Below, piece by piece: positions 5,886 through 7,705 of a DNA stretch of 7,705 nucleotides. The notes below the pieces were generated by a model that saw only the letters and a list, made by a program, of their open reading frames with translations, did not search any database and was not told the DNA's origin. The position numbers and the translations under genes were made by a program. The DNA is from an uncultured Clostridia bacterium (lineage in GTDB: Bacteria; Bacillota; Clostridia; Christensenellales; UBA1242): contig CANQWP010000037.1 of assembly GCA_947627585.1 (NCBI GenBank), positions 1 through 7,705 of the forward strand. The letters run 5' to 3'. The first letter of the stretch is position 1; each line of letters begins with the position of its first letter.

Positions 5886-7271
5886 ATGAAAAGAGTTGAA
5901 ATTCGAGATTTAAACAAGACATATGAAAAATTTGGAGGGAAGCAAATCACAGTTTGTGGCTGGGCCAGAACGGTGCGCGACAGCAAAAACATCGCGTTCA
6001 TCGAACTCAATGACGGCGCATTCAAAAGCGTGCAAATTGTTGTGGAAAAAGGCAAACTTTCAAACTATGACGAAATCACAAAACAAAATGTTGGGGCATC
6101 TTTTGAAGTTTTGGGAAAAGTTGTTTTGACTCCAAATGCGCAGCAGCCTTTTGAAATCAATGCGGACAAAGTGACCGTTTTGGGCGAATGCGCCACCGAC
6201 TATCCTCTTCAAAAAAAGCGCCACACAATCGAATTTTTGCGCACAATTCCAACAATTCGCGCGCGCGGAAATTTGTTTAACGCGGTGTTTAGAATCCGCT
6301 CGGTTGCTGCTTTTGCAATCCACAAATTTTTTAACGAGCGCAATTTTGTTTATGTCCACACGCCAATAATAACCTCAAACGATTGCGAAGGCGCGGGCGA
6401 TATGTTCCAAGTTACCACGCTAGATTTAGATAAGGTTGCAAGTTCGGGCAAGGTGGACTATTCTAAGGACTTTTTTGGTAAAAAAGTGTCGCTAACAGTG
6501 TCCGGTCAATTGCACGAAGAAACAATAACGCACGCATTTGGCAAAACTTACACTTTTGGTCCAACTTTTAGGGCGGAAAATTCTAACACCACTCGCCACG
6601 CAGCCGAATTTTGGATGATGGAGCCAGAAATTTGTTTTTGCGACCTAACCGAACTTATGGACAATGAAGAAGAAATGGTTAAATATGTTATCAACTATGT
6701 TATGAAAGAGTGTGCGGACGAACTTGAATTTTTAAATAAATTTGTGGATACCGGCCTGCTTGCTCGTCTTAAAAACATTGTGGAAAACGACTTTGTCCGC
6801 CTAAATTACACCGATGCAATTAAGCAGTTAGAAAAGGTTAAGGATAGGTTCACTTTCCCGGTTAACTGGGGCGTAGATTTGCAAAGTGAACACGAAAGAT
6901 ATTTAACAGAAGAAGTTTACAAAAAACCAGTCTTTTTAACCAACTATCCAAAAGATATAAAAGCGTTTTATATGCGCCAAAACGATGACGGCAAAACGGT
7001 GGCGGCTGTTGACCTGCTTGTGCCAGGCATTGGCGAATTAATTGGCGGAAGTCAGCGCGAAGAAAGGCTAGATAAATTATTAAATCGAATTCACGAATTA
7101 GGGCTTAAAGAAGAAGATTATCAGTGGTATCTCGACACGCGCCGTTATGGCACAAACGTTCACTCGGGCTACGGCTTGGGCTTCGAGCGCATGGTTATGT
7201 ATTTAACCGGCATTTCTAACATCCGCGATGTTGAATTTTTCCCACGAACGGTTGGCTCAATTCAAGGCTAA
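5886..7271 (+). CDS. asnS: Asparaginyl-tRNA synthetase
   Basis: This 461-residue class IIb synthetase charges tRNA-Asn directly with Asn and has the normal family length (E. coli 466). Residues about 20-100 are the OB-fold anticodon domain (GWARTVRDSKNIAFIELNDG). The catalytic core has motif 1 with HTPIIT (Pro160), the AsnRS signature NDCEGAGDMFQVTT, SGQLHEE, motif 2 FRAENSNTTRHAAEFWMMEPE (Arg229), the GELIGGSQREERLD loop, and motif 3 YGLGFER (Arg435). The loop before motif 3 reads GTNVHSG where most family members have GxxPHSG or PHAG. AAAGGA lies 6 nt before the ATG. No promoter is visible in the 65-nt gap, so it is probably co-transcribed with aspS. Codon use changes sharply between about codon 130 and codon 161: TTA, CTA and ATA are rare before and common after, and this persists downstream. 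The protein is intact across the change, so the product call is not affected. Confidence 0.95.
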   Translation: MKRVEIRDLNKTYEKFGGKQITVCGWARTVRDSKNIAFIELNDGAFKSVQIVVEKGKLSNYDEITKQNVGASFEVLGKVVLTPNAQQPFEINADKVTVLGECATDYPLQKKRHTIEFLRTIPTIRARGNLFNAVFRIRSVAAFAIHKFFNERNFVYVHTPIITSNDCEGAGDMFQVTTLDLDKVASSGKVDYSKDFFGKKVSLTVSGQLHEETITHAFGKTYTFGPTFRAENSNTTRHAAEFWMMEPEICFCDLTELMDNEEEMVKYVINYVMKECADELEFLNKFVDTGLLARLKNIVENDFVRLNYTDAIKQLEKVKDRFTFPVNWGVDLQSEHERYLTEEVYKKPVFLTNYPKDIKAFYMRQNDDGKTVAAVDLLVPGIGELIGGSQREERLDKLLNRIHELGLKEEDYQWYLDTRRYGTNVHSGYGLGFERMVMYLTGISNIRDVEFFPRTVGSIQG

Positions 7272-7281
7272 CAATGTTATT

Positions 7282-7315
7282 AAAAATGAATTGCTAAAAA
7301 CAATTCGTTTTTTTT
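7282..7315 (+). terminator. Rho-independent terminator after asnS
   Basis: GAATTG (7288-7293) and CAATTC (7301-7306) form a perfect stem around CTAAAAA. It is extended by a T-G pair and five A-T pairs into a run of eight T ending at 7315. It lies 10 nt after the stop codon. Confidence 0.85.
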
Positions 7316-7324
7316 ATAAAAGGC

Positions 7325-7353
7325 TTGACAAATAATATAGTTTGTGTTAAATT
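7325..7353 (+). promoter_or_regulatory. Sigma-A promoter of the right-edge gene
   Basis: A perfect TTGACA at 7325-7330, a 17-nt spacer and TAAATT at 7348-7353 with TG at 7345-7346 as an extended -10. It follows the asnS terminator directly and gives a leader of about 25 nt. Confidence 0.75.
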
Positions 7354-7384
7354 ATACCCACTTGCTTTATATAGAGGTTAAATT

Positions 7385-7705
7385 ATGTTAGTAGAAATTA
7401 AGCATCGCCTATTTGTTGAAGATAAAGAATATTTTGTTAACGAAAAGGGGCATAAATACACTCATCTTGGCTTTGACGAACTTAAAGAAGTGTGCCGTAG
7501 CTCGTTTTTATATAGATTATCCAAAAAAATGAATATAGTTTCAAGGGTTTACATCCAAATGCATAAGCATAAACAGGAATATGTTCAGCCGGCAATTTAC
7601 GACCATGTTATTGAACTGCCCACCTTCTATGTGTTGTTTAGAGATAATAATTTAGAAGGCGTAAAAATAGTTGATAAAAACGATAAATCTTTAATCATTC
7701 CAACC
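7385..7705 (+). CDS. Unrecognised protein, N-terminal part only
   Basis: An open frame of 107 codons starts at ATG 7385 with AGAGG 7 nt upstream and a good promoter before it, and runs off the right edge without a stop. It begins MLVEIKHRLFVEDKEYFVNE. The visible part has no signal peptide and no membrane segment. It is rich in charged residues, His and Tyr (for example MHKHKQEYVQP), and looks like a soluble cytoplasmic mixed alpha/beta protein. I do not recognise a family. Six of its ten leucine codons are TTA or CTA, like the second half of asnS and unlike the genes to the left. That it is a real gene is supported by the promoter, ribosome binding site and open frame; the function is unknown. 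Confidence 0.75.
   Translation, partial: MLVEIKHRLFVEDKEYFVNEKGHKYTHLGFDELKEVCRSSFLYRLSKKMNIVSRVYIQMHKHKQEYVQPAIYDHVIELPTFYVLFRDNNLEGVKIVDKNDKSLIIPT

Noticed and set aside
4273..5922. Long minus-strand open frame of 549 codons opposite aspS
   Set aside because: It lies antisense to a clear AspRS, its translation is rich in Phe, His and Lys without any domain, and it runs through a promoter and a terminator. The near absence of TTA and CTA on the plus strand removes most antisense stops (TAA, TAG), which explains its length.
1..7705. CRISPR array, transposase, phage or defence genes
   Set aside because: No regularly spaced short repeats, recombinase motifs or terminal inverted repeats were seen. 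The only repeats are the coding modules of the lipoprotein and the two-copy tRNA-like block.

Overview
The window looks like chromosomal DNA of an uncultured, low-to-medium GC Gram-positive bacterium, most likely in the class Clostridia. This is inferred from strong AAGGAG-type ribosome binding sites, sigma-A promoters with TTGACA/TTGAAA and TATAAT-like boxes, hairpin-plus-U-run terminators, a BspA-type surface lipoprotein with Cys-rich modules of the kind seen in gut Clostridia, and an archaeal-type aspartyl-tRNA synthetase, a form also found in Clostridia. The species cannot be named from sequence alone.

Layout. Positions 1-44 hold the 5' half of a tRNA on the minus strand, running off the left edge. 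A degraded copy of the same block lies at about 105-197, sharing a 17-bp identical core. About 200-397 is AT-rich non-coding DNA. Four plus-strand genes follow: a large secreted lipoprotein (398-3274) with six Cys/His-rich double modules followed by BspA-type leucine-rich repeats; an MscS-family mechanosensitive channel (3392-4414); an archaeal-type AspRS (4543-5820) with AsnRS behind it (5886-7271); and the start of an unrecognised gene (7385 to the right edge). Terminators separate the lipoprotein, channel and synthetase units. The two synthetases are 65 bp apart with no obvious promoter between them, so they are probably co-transcribed and together supply Asp-tRNA and Asn-tRNA. The lipoprotein and the channel are envelope proteins with their own transcription signals and no evident functional link to the synthetases.

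The most unusual signal is compositional. From 398 to about 6270, TTA and CTA leucine codons are almost absent (one seen among more than 100 leucines). From about 6366, inside asnS, to the right edge they make up about half or more of leucine codons. The reading frame is intact across this change and the protein is a normal AsnRS, so asnS looks mosaic, either by natural recombination or through a chimeric assembly. The other items worth a look are the repeated tRNA-like block, the Cys-rich double modules and the synthetase pairing. No mobile element, CRISPR array or defence system is visible.
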